This document shows, in pieces, positions 51,518 to 59,414 of a stretch of DNA of 64,000 nucleotides; the first letter of the stretch is position 1, and each line of letters starts with the position of its first letter. The notes beneath the pieces are model-generated. The model saw only the letters and a program-made list of their open reading frames with translations. It did not search any database and was not told the DNA's origin. Source of the stretch: SCTD01 sp963784675 (GTDB lineage Bacteria; Actinomycetota; Actinomycetes; Mycobacteriales; SCTD01). The stretch spans positions 124,001 to 188,000 of the forward strand of contig CAWASE010000001.1 in NCBI GenBank assembly GCA_963784675.1. Direction: 5' to 3'. The position numbers and the translations under genes were made by a program.

Positions 51518-51814
51518 TCAGCCCCCGGCCATCGCGCCGACGACGAGCAGCGGCTCCGCGCCGGCGAGCACGGCGTCCGGGAGCACCTGCTCGACCGGAT
51601 CGTGCGAGAGGTCTTCACGGCAGGCGAAGAAGCGGACGAAGGGCCGTCGACGGCCGGTCTCGGCGTCCCGGATGGTGCCGGCGAGCACCGGATGGGCTTC
51701 TTCGAGCGCCGCCATCGCCTGGGCCAGCGTGACCGGTCCGTCGAGGGGCAGCCCCACCTCGCCCTCGACCTTGGCCAGCGCTCGCAGGTGCGCGGGCAGC
51801 ACGACCCTGATCAT
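51518..51814 (-). CDS. MoaD/ThiS-family ubiquitin-like protein
   Basis: A 98-residue beta-grasp protein. IRVVLPAHLRALAKVEGEV at the N-terminus, TLAQAMAALEEAHPVLAGTI in the middle, and a C-terminus ending in GAMAGG. The terminal Gly-Gly is the mark of sulfur carriers and conjugated ubiquitin-like proteins. No MoeB/ThiF-type activating enzyme, ThiG or MoaE gene is in the window. It is encoded 10 bp downstream of the BNR-repeat protein gene and is presumably co-expressed with it. Confidence 0.83.
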   Translation of the reverse strand: MIRVVLPAHLRALAKVEGEVGLPLDGPVTLAQAMAALEEAHPVLAGTIRDAETGRRRPFVRFFACREDLSHDPVEQVLPDAVLAGAEPLLVVGAMAGG

Positions 51815-51824
51815 CGCAGGCTCC

Positions 51825-52940
51825 TCACGGCAGGGTCTGGACCTCGACGGACAGCACCGCCGGCAGGTCGCGCACGATCGGCGCCCAGGTGTCGCCACTG
51901 TCCGGGGAGCAGTAGACCTGTCCCCCGGTGGTGCCGAAGTAGACGCCGCACTCGTCGAGCCGGTCGACGGCCATGGCATCGCGCAGGACGTTGACGAAGC
52001 AGTTCTCCTGCGGCAGACCGTGGGTCAGCGGCTCCCACTCGTCGCCGCCGGTGCGACTGCGGTAGACGCGCAGCTTTCCCTCGGGCGGGTAGTGCTGGGA
52101 GTCGGACAGGATCGGCACGACGTAGACCGTGTCGGGCTCGTGGGCGTGCACGTCGATCGGGAACCCGAAGTCGCTCGGGAGGTTGCCGCTGATCTCGCGC
52201 CAGGACTCACCGGCGTCGTCGCTGCGCAGGACGTCCCAGTGCTTCTGCATGTAGAGGGTCGACGGGCGGGACGGGTGCAGGGCCAGGTTGTGGACGCAGT
52301 GCCCGACCTCGGCCTTGGGGTCGGGGATGCCTTCGGACCGAAGGCCCTGGTTGATGGCCTTCCAGGTGGCGCCGCCGTCGTCGCTGCGGAACGCGCCGGC
52401 GGCCGAGATCGCCGTGAAGATCCGCTGCTCGTCGCTGGGGTCGAGCAGGATCGTGTGCAGGCACATGCCACCGGCGCCCGGCTGCCACTGCGGTCCGGTG
52501 CCGTGCTCGCGCAGCCCGCTCAGCTCTGCCCAGGTACCGCCGCCGTCGGTGCTCTTGAACAGGGCGGCGTCCTCGACCCCCGCGTACACGGTGTCGGGAT
52601 CGGTGAGCGACGGCTCCAGGTGCCAGACGCGGGCGAACTCCCACGGGTGCGGGGTGCCGTCGTACCACTGGTGGGTACCCGGCTCGGTGGCGTAGCGGAA
52701 GTCCTTGCCGACCGGGTCCCAGGTGTGCCCGCCGTCGTCGGACCGCTGGATGAGCTGCCCGAACCAGCCGGTGGACTGCGACGCCCACAGCCGGTCCGGA
52801 TCGACCGGAGAGCCCTTGAGGTGGTACATCTCCCAGCCGCCGAAGTGCGGTCCGGCGACCTGCCACGTGCGCCGACCCTCGTCGCTGGTGAGCACGAAGG
52901 CCCCCTTGCGCGTGCCGACCAGAACCCGAACTCCCGCCAT
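51825..52940 (-). CDS. BNR/sialidase-like beta-propeller protein
   Basis: A 371-residue beta-propeller with at least five Asp-box/BNR repeats: RSDDGGHTWDPV, KSTDGGGTWAEL, RSDDGGATWKAI, RSDDAGESWREI, RSRTGGDEWEPL and CSPDSGDTWAPI. It has no signal peptide, so unlike secreted sialidases it is probably cytoplasmic. The Arg triad of true sialidases is not evident. It pairs with the ubiquitin-like gene downstream. ATG 52940 has GGGAG upstream. The 208-bp region upstream (52941-53148) has no gene. Confidence 0.85.
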   Translation of the reverse strand: MAGVRVLVGTRKGAFVLTSDEGRRTWQVAGPHFGGWEMYHLKGSPVDPDRLWASQSTGWFGQLIQRSDDGGHTWDPVGKDFRYATEPGTHQWYDGTPHPWEFARVWHLEPSLTDPDTVYAGVEDAALFKSTDGGGTWAELSGLREHGTGPQWQPGAGGMCLHTILLDPSDEQRIFTAISAAGAFRSDDGGATWKAINQGLRSEGIPDPKAEVGHCVHNLALHPSRPSTLYMQKHWDVLRSDDAGESWREISGNLPSDFGFPIDVHAHEPDTVYVVPILSDSQHYPPEGKLRVYRSRTGGDEWEPLTHGLPQENCFVNVLRDAMAVDRLDECGVYFGTTGGQVYCSPDSGDTWAPIVRDLPAVLSVEVQTLP

Positions 52941-53130
52941 GTGCTGCTCCCTCGCTCCGGAACCGTCCACCTACCGACCCGCCGCGCCGACAGAACTCAT
53001 CGGTGGTCGGCGAGCGCAGTCTGGCGCACGCCTCCGACAGTTCTCCGCACCTGGCGGGTACCGAGGCCACGAGCCGGCGAACGCGCGGCGGCCGGCGATC
53101 GGACGGCGGCGAGCGGCAGCGGCGGTCGTC

Positions 53131-53150
53131 CAGGCGCGTCCAGGCGCGTC
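53131..53150. repeat. 10-bp direct duplication at the end of the Rrf2-type gene
   Basis: Two adjacent copies of CAGGCGCGTC. The second copy runs into the stop codon (TCA, 53149-53151) of the minus-strand regulator gene. Confidence 0.5.
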
Positions 53151-53601
53151 AGCGTCGTGAGTCGGCGTACTCCGCGGCCAGCTCGCGCACGTGGGCGGGC
53201 AGCTGGCCCGAGGCAAGCTGCTCCAACGTCACCTGGTCGAGCACCGAGCGCAGCGCCGCGCGCACGGCCATCCACACCTCGACCAGACCTTCGGCTGAGC
53301 CCTGGTACGCCAGCTCGGACAGGCTCAGGTCGCGGACGTTGGCCAGCGGTCCGTCGACGGCCCGGATGACGTCCGCCAGCGAGATCTCCGCCGCCGGTCG
53401 GCTGAGCGTGTAGCCACCGTCGCGTCCGCGCAGCGAGCGGAGCAGCTGGCCCTGGCGGAGCTCGCGCAAGATGCCGAGCAGGAAGTTCAGCGGGATGTCC
53501 TGCGCGACGGCGACCTCCTCCGCCTTGACCGGGCCGTCCTCGTGCGTGGCGATCTCGGTCATCGCCCGCACGGCGTAGTCGGCCTTCGCGGAGATGCGCA
53601 T
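53149..53601 (-). CDS. Rrf2-family transcriptional regulator (no Fe-S cysteines)
   Basis: A 150-residue winged-helix regulator. ISAKADYAVRAMTEIATHEDGPVKAEEVAVAQDIPLNFLLGILRELRQGQLLRSLRGRDGGY-type layout: N-terminal helix, HTH (about 25-50) and wing with RGRDGGYTLSRPAAEISLADVIRAVDG. IscR/NsrR members bind an iron-sulfur cluster through three C-terminal Cys, but this protein has no Cys at all, so it must sense something else or act constitutively. The nearby dyads at 54143-54174 are a possible target. Start ATG 53601, with GACACT 6 nt upstream. Confidence 0.9.
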   Translation of the reverse strand: MRISAKADYAVRAMTEIATHEDGPVKAEEVAVAQDIPLNFLLGILRELRQGQLLRSLRGRDGGYTLSRPAAEISLADVIRAVDGPLANVRDLSLSELAYQGSAEGLVEVWMAVRAALRSVLDQVTLEQLASGQLPAHVRELAAEYADSRR

Positions 53602-53672
53602 GCCCACAGTGTCGCCCACGGGACGCCGAGGCCGGGTCGGGCCGATCCGTGGCCGGACGGGGGGTGGGCCGC

Positions 53673-54128
53673 TCAGTGGCGGTGGTCCGGGTCGGGCTGC
53701 TCCGGCGCGTGCGGGAAGGCGACCGTCCCGCCGTGCACCGTCGCCAGCATCGAGCCGAGCCGGTCGGCGGTAGCGCCGACCTCGGTACACAGGCGGCCGA
53801 GGTCCTCGGCCGTGAGCGAGCGCACCGGCAGGCACCCTTCGACGAACACCGCGTCGCCCCGCGAGAACACCCGCGCACACACCAGACCCGCGTTCATCGC
53901 GTCGAGCTCACGCAGCACGGACTTGGTGATCTTCAGCCCGCCGACGGCACGCGACCAGACCCGGACCAGCTGGCCGCTGCAGACCACGGAGGCGTAGAAG
54001 ATCGCCGTCCCGTAGGGGAACGGCAGGTCGCCGTCCTCGTCGACGACGACCTCCTGCAGCTCGAACGCCTCGCGCGCCATCTCTCTGACGTGCGACCGGG
54101 CCATGTCTTCGTAGGACATCCGCACCAC
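53673..54128 (-). CDS. YbjN-like (T3SS chaperone-fold) protein
   Basis: A 151-residue protein resembling YbjN-type peptide-binding chaperones: GTAIFYASVVCSGQLVRVWSRAVGGLKITKSVLRELDAMNAGLVCARVFSRGDAVFVEGCLPV and a final helical segment. Function unknown. The AGGAGAG ribosome-binding site at 54132-54138 favours a GTG start at 54125 or 54128 over the ATG at 54119. The upstream 60 bp contain two copies of a CTGTCGGACAG-related dyad. Confidence 0.62.
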   Translation of the reverse strand: MVRMSYEDMARSHVREMAREAFELQEVVVDEDGDLPFPYGTAIFYASVVCSGQLVRVWSRAVGGLKITKSVLRELDAMNAGLVCARVFSRGDAVFVEGCLPVRSLTAEDLGRLCTEVGATADRLGSMLATVHGGTVAFPHAPEQPDPDHRH

Positions 54129-54142
54129 CTTCTCTCCTGGGC

Positions 54143-54174
54143 CTGTCGGACAGGATGGCGTCGACGTCCGACAG
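54143..54174. promoter_or_regulatory. Paired dyad upstream of YbjN-like gene
   Basis: CTGTC-G-GACAG (54143-54153) is a perfect 11-bp palindrome. GTCCGACAG (54166-54174) is a second partial copy, about two helical turns away centre to centre. They lie in the 60-bp gap after recD, directly upstream of the ribosome-binding site. Candidate operator, possibly for the adjacent Rrf2 regulator. Confidence 0.4.
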
Positions 54175-54188
54175 AATCCGGGGACCGC

Positions 54189-56093
54189 CTAGCTCGCGGG
54201 CGAGGCCGGGATCAGCACGCGGCGCAGGCCGCTGGCCCGCAGCACCCGCCTGGCCACCGCGGCCCGGACGGCCGCCTCGGTGCCGAGCACCCGCACCTGG
54301 GCGCGCGCTCGGGTGACGGCCGTGTAGAGCAGGTCGCGGGTCAGCAGCACCGACTCCTCCGCAGGCAGCACCACGGTCACCGTGTCGTACTGGCTGCCCT
54401 GGCTGCGGTGGATGGTCATGGCGTACGCGGTCGCGACGTCGGCCAGCGAGCCGGTGCGGCGCAGCACCGGCGGCCCTACCCGCCCGAACGCTGCCACGAG
54501 CGTGCCGTCGACCTGTCGCACCACGACCCCGGTGTCGCCGTTGTAGATGCGCGCCTCGTGGTCGTTCGCGGTGACCAGGAGCGGCTGGCCGGCGTAGGAC
54601 AGCCGCAGGTCGGCCGGGGCGCCGGTCCACTCGCGGCACAGGCGGTCCCAGTCGGCGACCCCGGAGCCGCCGATCCGGTGCGCGCACAGCACCCGGTGGC
54701 GCTCCAGCGCCAGCAGGGCGCCGTCGAGATCACCCTGCTCGGCCGCCGCGGTCACCGCGGTCGCACACGCCTGGACGTCGGCGCGGACGCCGGTCAGCTC
54801 CGTCGGGTCGACGAGGGCCACCGCCGCGTCGCCGCGCTGGAGCACCTCCAGCACGCTGTCGGCGTCACCGGCCCGGACCGCCACGGCGAGCTCGGCGATG
54901 GCTCCGCCGAAGCGGCGTCCGCGGCTGAGCCGGACGACGCCGTTGGTCAGGCGTCGCCGCTCGGCCTCGTTCAGCGAGGTCTCGTCGGGATCCTGTCCGG
55001 CAGCGTCCCCGGCAGCGAGGTCGGCGGCGACCAGCCGCTGGACGGCGCCGGGGGCCCCGGCGCCCGAGGACGGCGAGCCCGCCCGCGACGTCGGGACGGG
55101 ACGCGCGACGATGTCGGCCAGCACGGCCCCGGCGTCGACGCTGGCGAGCTGGTCCGGGTCGCCGACCAGCACCAGCCGACAGTCCGGCCGCAGGGCGTCC
55201 ATGAGGCGGGCCATCATGGTCAGCGACACCATCGAGGTCTCGTCGACCACGACGACGTCGACCGGCAGCGGGTTGTCGGCGTCGTGCCGGAAGCGGCTGG
55301 CACTGTCCGGGCGCCAGCCCAGCAGCCGGTGCAGCGTGACGGCCTCGACGTCGACGCCCTGCGCGTTGACCTGCTCCTGCAGTCGCGCGGCCGCCTTGCC
55401 GGTGGGGGCGGCGAGCGCCAGCCGGGCCGCGGGGTCCTGCTCGCGCAACAGCTGCAGGATGCGGGCGACGGTGTAGGTCTTGCCGGTACCGGGACCTCCC
55501 GTGACGACGCTGGTCCAGCGGGTGACCGCGAGCGCCGCCGCGATCCGCTGCCGGTCGGGGGCGGCGCCGAAGCGCTCGGCCAGCCCTCGGGCGAGCAGGG
55601 CTTCGTCGAACGGCGGGTCGCTGAGGTCGCGGTCGTCCAGGCCGTGCCGGATCGTCTGCTCCTGACGGAAGTAGCGGTCCAGGTAGAGCAGCTCGCCCTC
55701 GTCGGTGTCGACCAGGACCAGCGGGGTCAGGGTGCCCTGCACCGCTCCGGTGATCAGCGGGCTGCGCCGCAGCGCCGCCACGAGGGCGTCGTGGTCGGGC
55801 CACGCAAGCTCCTGCACGGTCACGCCGTCGACCAGCACCTCGCGCAGCGCGCGCAGGTCGACGCAGACCGAGCCGAGCCGGACCGCGCGGACCGTGAGGG
55901 CGACGGCGAGCAGCACCGACTCCTCGCGCTCGCGGGCGAGCTCGCCGAGCCGGCGCGCGACGTGCACGTCGGACGCGGCCAGGACGCCGGCGGTACTGAA
56001 CTGCGCGAGCAGACCGGCGATCCCGGTCGGGCGCAGGTGTCGTCCGGTCAGCGGCAGGCCGGCGTCCAGCACGGCCGGGGCGTCCGTGCTCAC
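54189..56093 (-). CDS. recD: Exodeoxyribonuclease V alpha subunit RecD
   Basis: A 634-residue SF1 helicase, the 5'-3' motor of RecBCD. Walker A is TGGPGTGKTYTVARIL (about 205), followed by APTGKAAARL, VVDETSMVSLTMMARL (DE Walker B), LVGDPDQLASVDAGAVL, and the C-terminal TIHRSQGSQYDTVTVVLP and LLYTAVTRAR motifs. The frame is intact throughout. GTG 56093 overlaps the recB stop (GTGA). It is the last gene of recC-recB-recD. Confidence 0.95.
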   Translation of the reverse strand: MSTDAPAVLDAGLPLTGRHLRPTGIAGLLAQFSTAGVLAASDVHVARRLGELAREREESVLLAVALTVRAVRLGSVCVDLRALREVLVDGVTVQELAWPDHDALVAALRRSPLITGAVQGTLTPLVLVDTDEGELLYLDRYFRQEQTIRHGLDDRDLSDPPFDEALLARGLAERFGAAPDRQRIAAALAVTRWTSVVTGGPGTGKTYTVARILQLLREQDPAARLALAAPTGKAAARLQEQVNAQGVDVEAVTLHRLLGWRPDSASRFRHDADNPLPVDVVVVDETSMVSLTMMARLMDALRPDCRLVLVGDPDQLASVDAGAVLADIVARPVPTSRAGSPSSGAGAPGAVQRLVAADLAAGDAAGQDPDETSLNEAERRRLTNGVVRLSRGRRFGGAIAELAVAVRAGDADSVLEVLQRGDAAVALVDPTELTGVRADVQACATAVTAAAEQGDLDGALLALERHRVLCAHRIGGSGVADWDRLCREWTGAPADLRLSYAGQPLLVTANDHEARIYNGDTGVVVRQVDGTLVAAFGRVGPPVLRRTGSLADVATAYAMTIHRSQGSQYDTVTVVLPAEESVLLTRDLLYTAVTRARAQVRVLGTEAAVRAAVARRVLRASGLRRVLIPASPAS

Positions 56094-59000
56094 GAGCCCG
56101 CCAGCAGGTCGGAGAGCCGGGCGACGAGCCGGGCCGGCGGGTGCCAGTCGAACACGCCGCACCCGGCCGGGGTGTCTGGTCCCACCATGCCGCGCACGAA
56201 CAGGTACTGCACCCCACCCAGGTGCACCGCCGGGTCGTAGCCCGGCTGACGCCAGCGCAGGAAGCGGTGCAGCGCGACGGCGTACAACAGGGCCTGCAGC
56301 ACGTAGTGCGAGCGCAGCATCTCGGCCGCCATGGCCTCCCGCGTGTAGTGCAGGACGGTGAGGTCGCCGCGGGCCAGCCGGTTGGTCTTGTAGTCGACGA
56401 CGACGAAGCGCGGCGCCGCGCCGGGCGCGCTGCGCAGCCGCAGCACGGCGTCGATGCTGCCGGACAGGTAGCCGCGGAGCGCCGCGCCCGGCACGGTCTG
56501 CAGCAGGTCGGCGTAGTCGGCGAGCACGTCGTCGGCGGGCAGCTCGGCCCGCAGCAGGGTGGCGATCCCGGCGAGGGTGGCCTGCACCGGGCGTGGCTGC
56601 TCGCCCCCGGACAGCGGCAGCTCGAAGTCCAGCTCGTTCAGCCGGTCGACCACCGGGACGTCCGCCAGCGCCACCCCGGTGTCGGCGAGCGGGGTCTGCA
56701 GCACGGGCAGCAGCGCCGCCGCGAGCTCGTCCGGGTCCAGGTGGGTCAACCGCCCGCCGACGGCGACGCGGCAGCGGCGGTGGACCTCGGCGCTCAGGTC
56801 GGGCGCGTCGGTGTCGAGGTGCTCGAGCACCTCGTGCACCAGCGTGCCGAAGGTTGCCCCGCCGGGCAGGCCGTTCATCGTGGACGCCAGCGCCGGCTCG
56901 GTCGGCCCGGTCGGCTGCGCGCCCGGCGGCGGCTCGTCGGGTTCGTCCTGGTGCCCGGCCTGCTCCGGCTCGCTGCTCACCGCGGGAGCGGTGTCGTGCA
57001 GGCCCGCGGTGAGCGCGCTGTAGGAGGTGCGCCGCCAGGCGGTGTCCAGGACGCGGTCGAACCGGCGCGACTGCAGCGGCGTCACGGGCGTCGCCAGCCC
57101 TGCCCAGCGCGCGGGCGGGACCGCCTCGACGTGCTCCACCGCGACGCCGGGCGTCGCTTGGGCCCAGGTCTGCAGCTGCTGCCGCACGGCGGTGTCGTCC
57201 GGGACGGCCGGGGCGGCGGCAGGGGCCGGCTGGCCGGCGGGACGGCCGAACAGCAGCCGGTGCAGCGGCGAGCAGGCCGTGTTCACGGTCGGCGCCCACC
57301 AGGCCACGACGGCGCAGCGGGCCCGGGTGAGCGCGACGTAGAGCAGCCGGAGCGCCTCGTCGTCGTCCTCGGCCTCGGCCCGGCGTCTGCGCTCGCTCCA
57401 CCCGGGCCCGGCGTCGCCGCCCAGATCCAGCACCCGGACGTCGCCGTCGTGCAGGCGCAGCGCTGTGGGCGCCAGCGGGCGGGAGGTGTCCCAGCCGAAA
57501 GGCACCAGCACGATCGGGTACTCGAGCCCCTTGCAGGTGTGCGTGGTGAGGATCTGGACGGCCGCGGCGTCGCTCTCCAGCCGGCGGCTCCGCTCGACCA
57601 CACCACCGCCGTCGGGATCCTCGATCCGCGCGGCCAGCCACGCGACGAGCGCCGTCAGGCCGAACCCACGTGTGAGTACCGCCCGGCTGAGCACGGTGGC
57701 CAGGTGGCGCAGGTCGGTCAGCCTGCGCTCGCCGTCCGGCCGCGCCAGCAACCGGGCGTCGAGGGCGGTGCGGACCGCCAACCGCTCGTAGAGGCCGGCC
57801 GGTCCGCCGTCGGGAAAGGTCTCGGCGAGGTCGCGGACCAGGGCCGAGACGTCGTCGAGGCGGGCGTCGGTCGCTGTGTCGAGCTCGTCGACGGTCCAGC
57901 CGATCAGCGGGGTCAGCGCGGCCAGGCGCACCCGCGACGCGCGGTGCGGCTGCTCGACCGCCTGCAGCAGCCACAGCCAGTCCTGCGCGCTCGACGTCGC
58001 GAACACGCTTACGGCCGACGACGCGACGCAGGGCACCCCGGCGACGCGCAGCCGGTCGCGCACGAGCTCGACCTGAGCGTTCGTGCGCACGAGCACGGCC
58101 AGGTCGCCTGGACGTACCTCTGGGCGGCCCGTCGACAGCCAGCCGGGCCGGGCCGCTGATCAGGCGGACGACCTCGTCGGCGACGTCGGTGGCCACCCGC
58201 GCCCGCACCGCGGCGACGGCCGGCATCCCGCGCGTGTTGACCGGTCCCGCACCCGTGCGGTCGAGCACGCGGAGCCGGAAGGGTTCCGGCCCGCTCAGCC
58301 GCCGGCCCGGTTCCTGCGCCTGCACGGTGCCGACGACGATCCGCTCGTGGCCCAGGGCCGCCCCTCCGTAGAGGCTGTCCAGCGCCCGCAGCAGCGGACC
58401 GTCGCTGCGCCAGTTGGTGTCCAGGCTCGCGTGCCGGTCCGCCACCGCGACCGCCGAGAGGTAGCTGCGGACCTCGGCCCCGCGGAACGCGTAGATGGCC
58501 TGCTTCGGATCGCCGATCAGCACCAGGACGCCGGCGCCGTGGAAGGCCGCCTGCAGGATCTCCCACTGCACCGGGTCGGTGTCCTGGAACTCGTCGACCA
58601 GCACCACCGAGAAGCGGTCCCGCAGCCGCGCGCACGCGGGCGGCCCGTGCGTCGGGTGGCAGAGCACGTCGCGCAGCAGGGTGAGCAGGTCGTCGTAGTC
58701 GCGCAGCCCCTGCGCCCGCTTGCGCGCGTCGAGCTCGACCACGCCGGCGCGGGCCAGGCGCACGAGCTGGTCGGGCAGGCTGCCCGCCTCGGCGTCGGTC
58801 GGTTCCAGCCGCGCGTGCCGGTCACCGTCGGCGGCCGCGACGACCTGGTGCGCCCGCTGCACCGACATCGGGGCGCGAGCCGCGTCGGCGCGTCCATAGG
58901 CCCGCAGGTACAGGTCGTCGACGACCTCGCGACGCAGGTCGGCGGTCGATTCGACCAGCTCAGCACCCGGATCGAGGTCTCCCGCCATGCCGAGACCGTC

Positions 59001-59414
59001 GAGGATCTGGGAGCAGAAGCTGTGCGTGGTGGCGATGGTGGCGGCGTCGAAGTCCGACACTGCCCTGGCCAGCCGGCTGAGCCGCAGCGCGACCTGCTCG
59101 GCAGCCCCGGTGGCCAGGTGCTGCACAAGCGGGTCGTGGGTCACGTGGTTCTCGCTCGTGTCGGCGCTCGCACCACGGGCTGCCACCTGCTCCAACCCGC
59201 GCAGCGTGGACGTCAGCCGTTCGCGGACCCGCTCGCGCAGCTCCTGGGTCGCCGCGACGCCGAACGTCGCGAGCAGCAGCTGCGAGAGCTCGATGCCCTC
59301 CTCGGCGACGTACCGGGTGGTCAGGGTCGCGATGGTCCAGGTCTTGCCGGTGCCGGCGCTGGCCTCCAGCACCATCGTGCCGGTGGGCAGCGGCCCGTAC
59401 GGATCGAAGCTCAT
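56090..59414 (-). CDS. recB: Exodeoxyribonuclease V beta subunit RecB (one frameshift)
   Basis: About 1108 codons. N-terminal helicase: LEASAGTGKTWTIATL (Walker A), ATIATTHSFCSQIL, VVLVDEFQDTDPVQWEIL, LIGDPKQAIYAFRGAEV. One extra base near 58125 breaks the frame, which resumes at RPEVRPGDLAVLVRTNAQVELV. Then LTTHTCKGLEYPIVLVPFGWD, LLYVALTRARCAVV, and a C-terminal nuclease domain with TFGTLVHEVLEHLD and VVVDYKTNRL (catalytic D-x-K). All helicase and nuclease motifs are present, so the subunit was functional until very recently or still is. ATG 59414 overlaps the recC stop. Confidence 0.93.

Noticed and set aside
54143..54174. SOS or PafBC-type DNA-damage promoter beside recD
   Set aside because: The palindrome does not match the actinobacterial LexA box (CGAAC-N4-GTTCG), and the spacing to a -10 box does not match the RecA-independent promoter motif.
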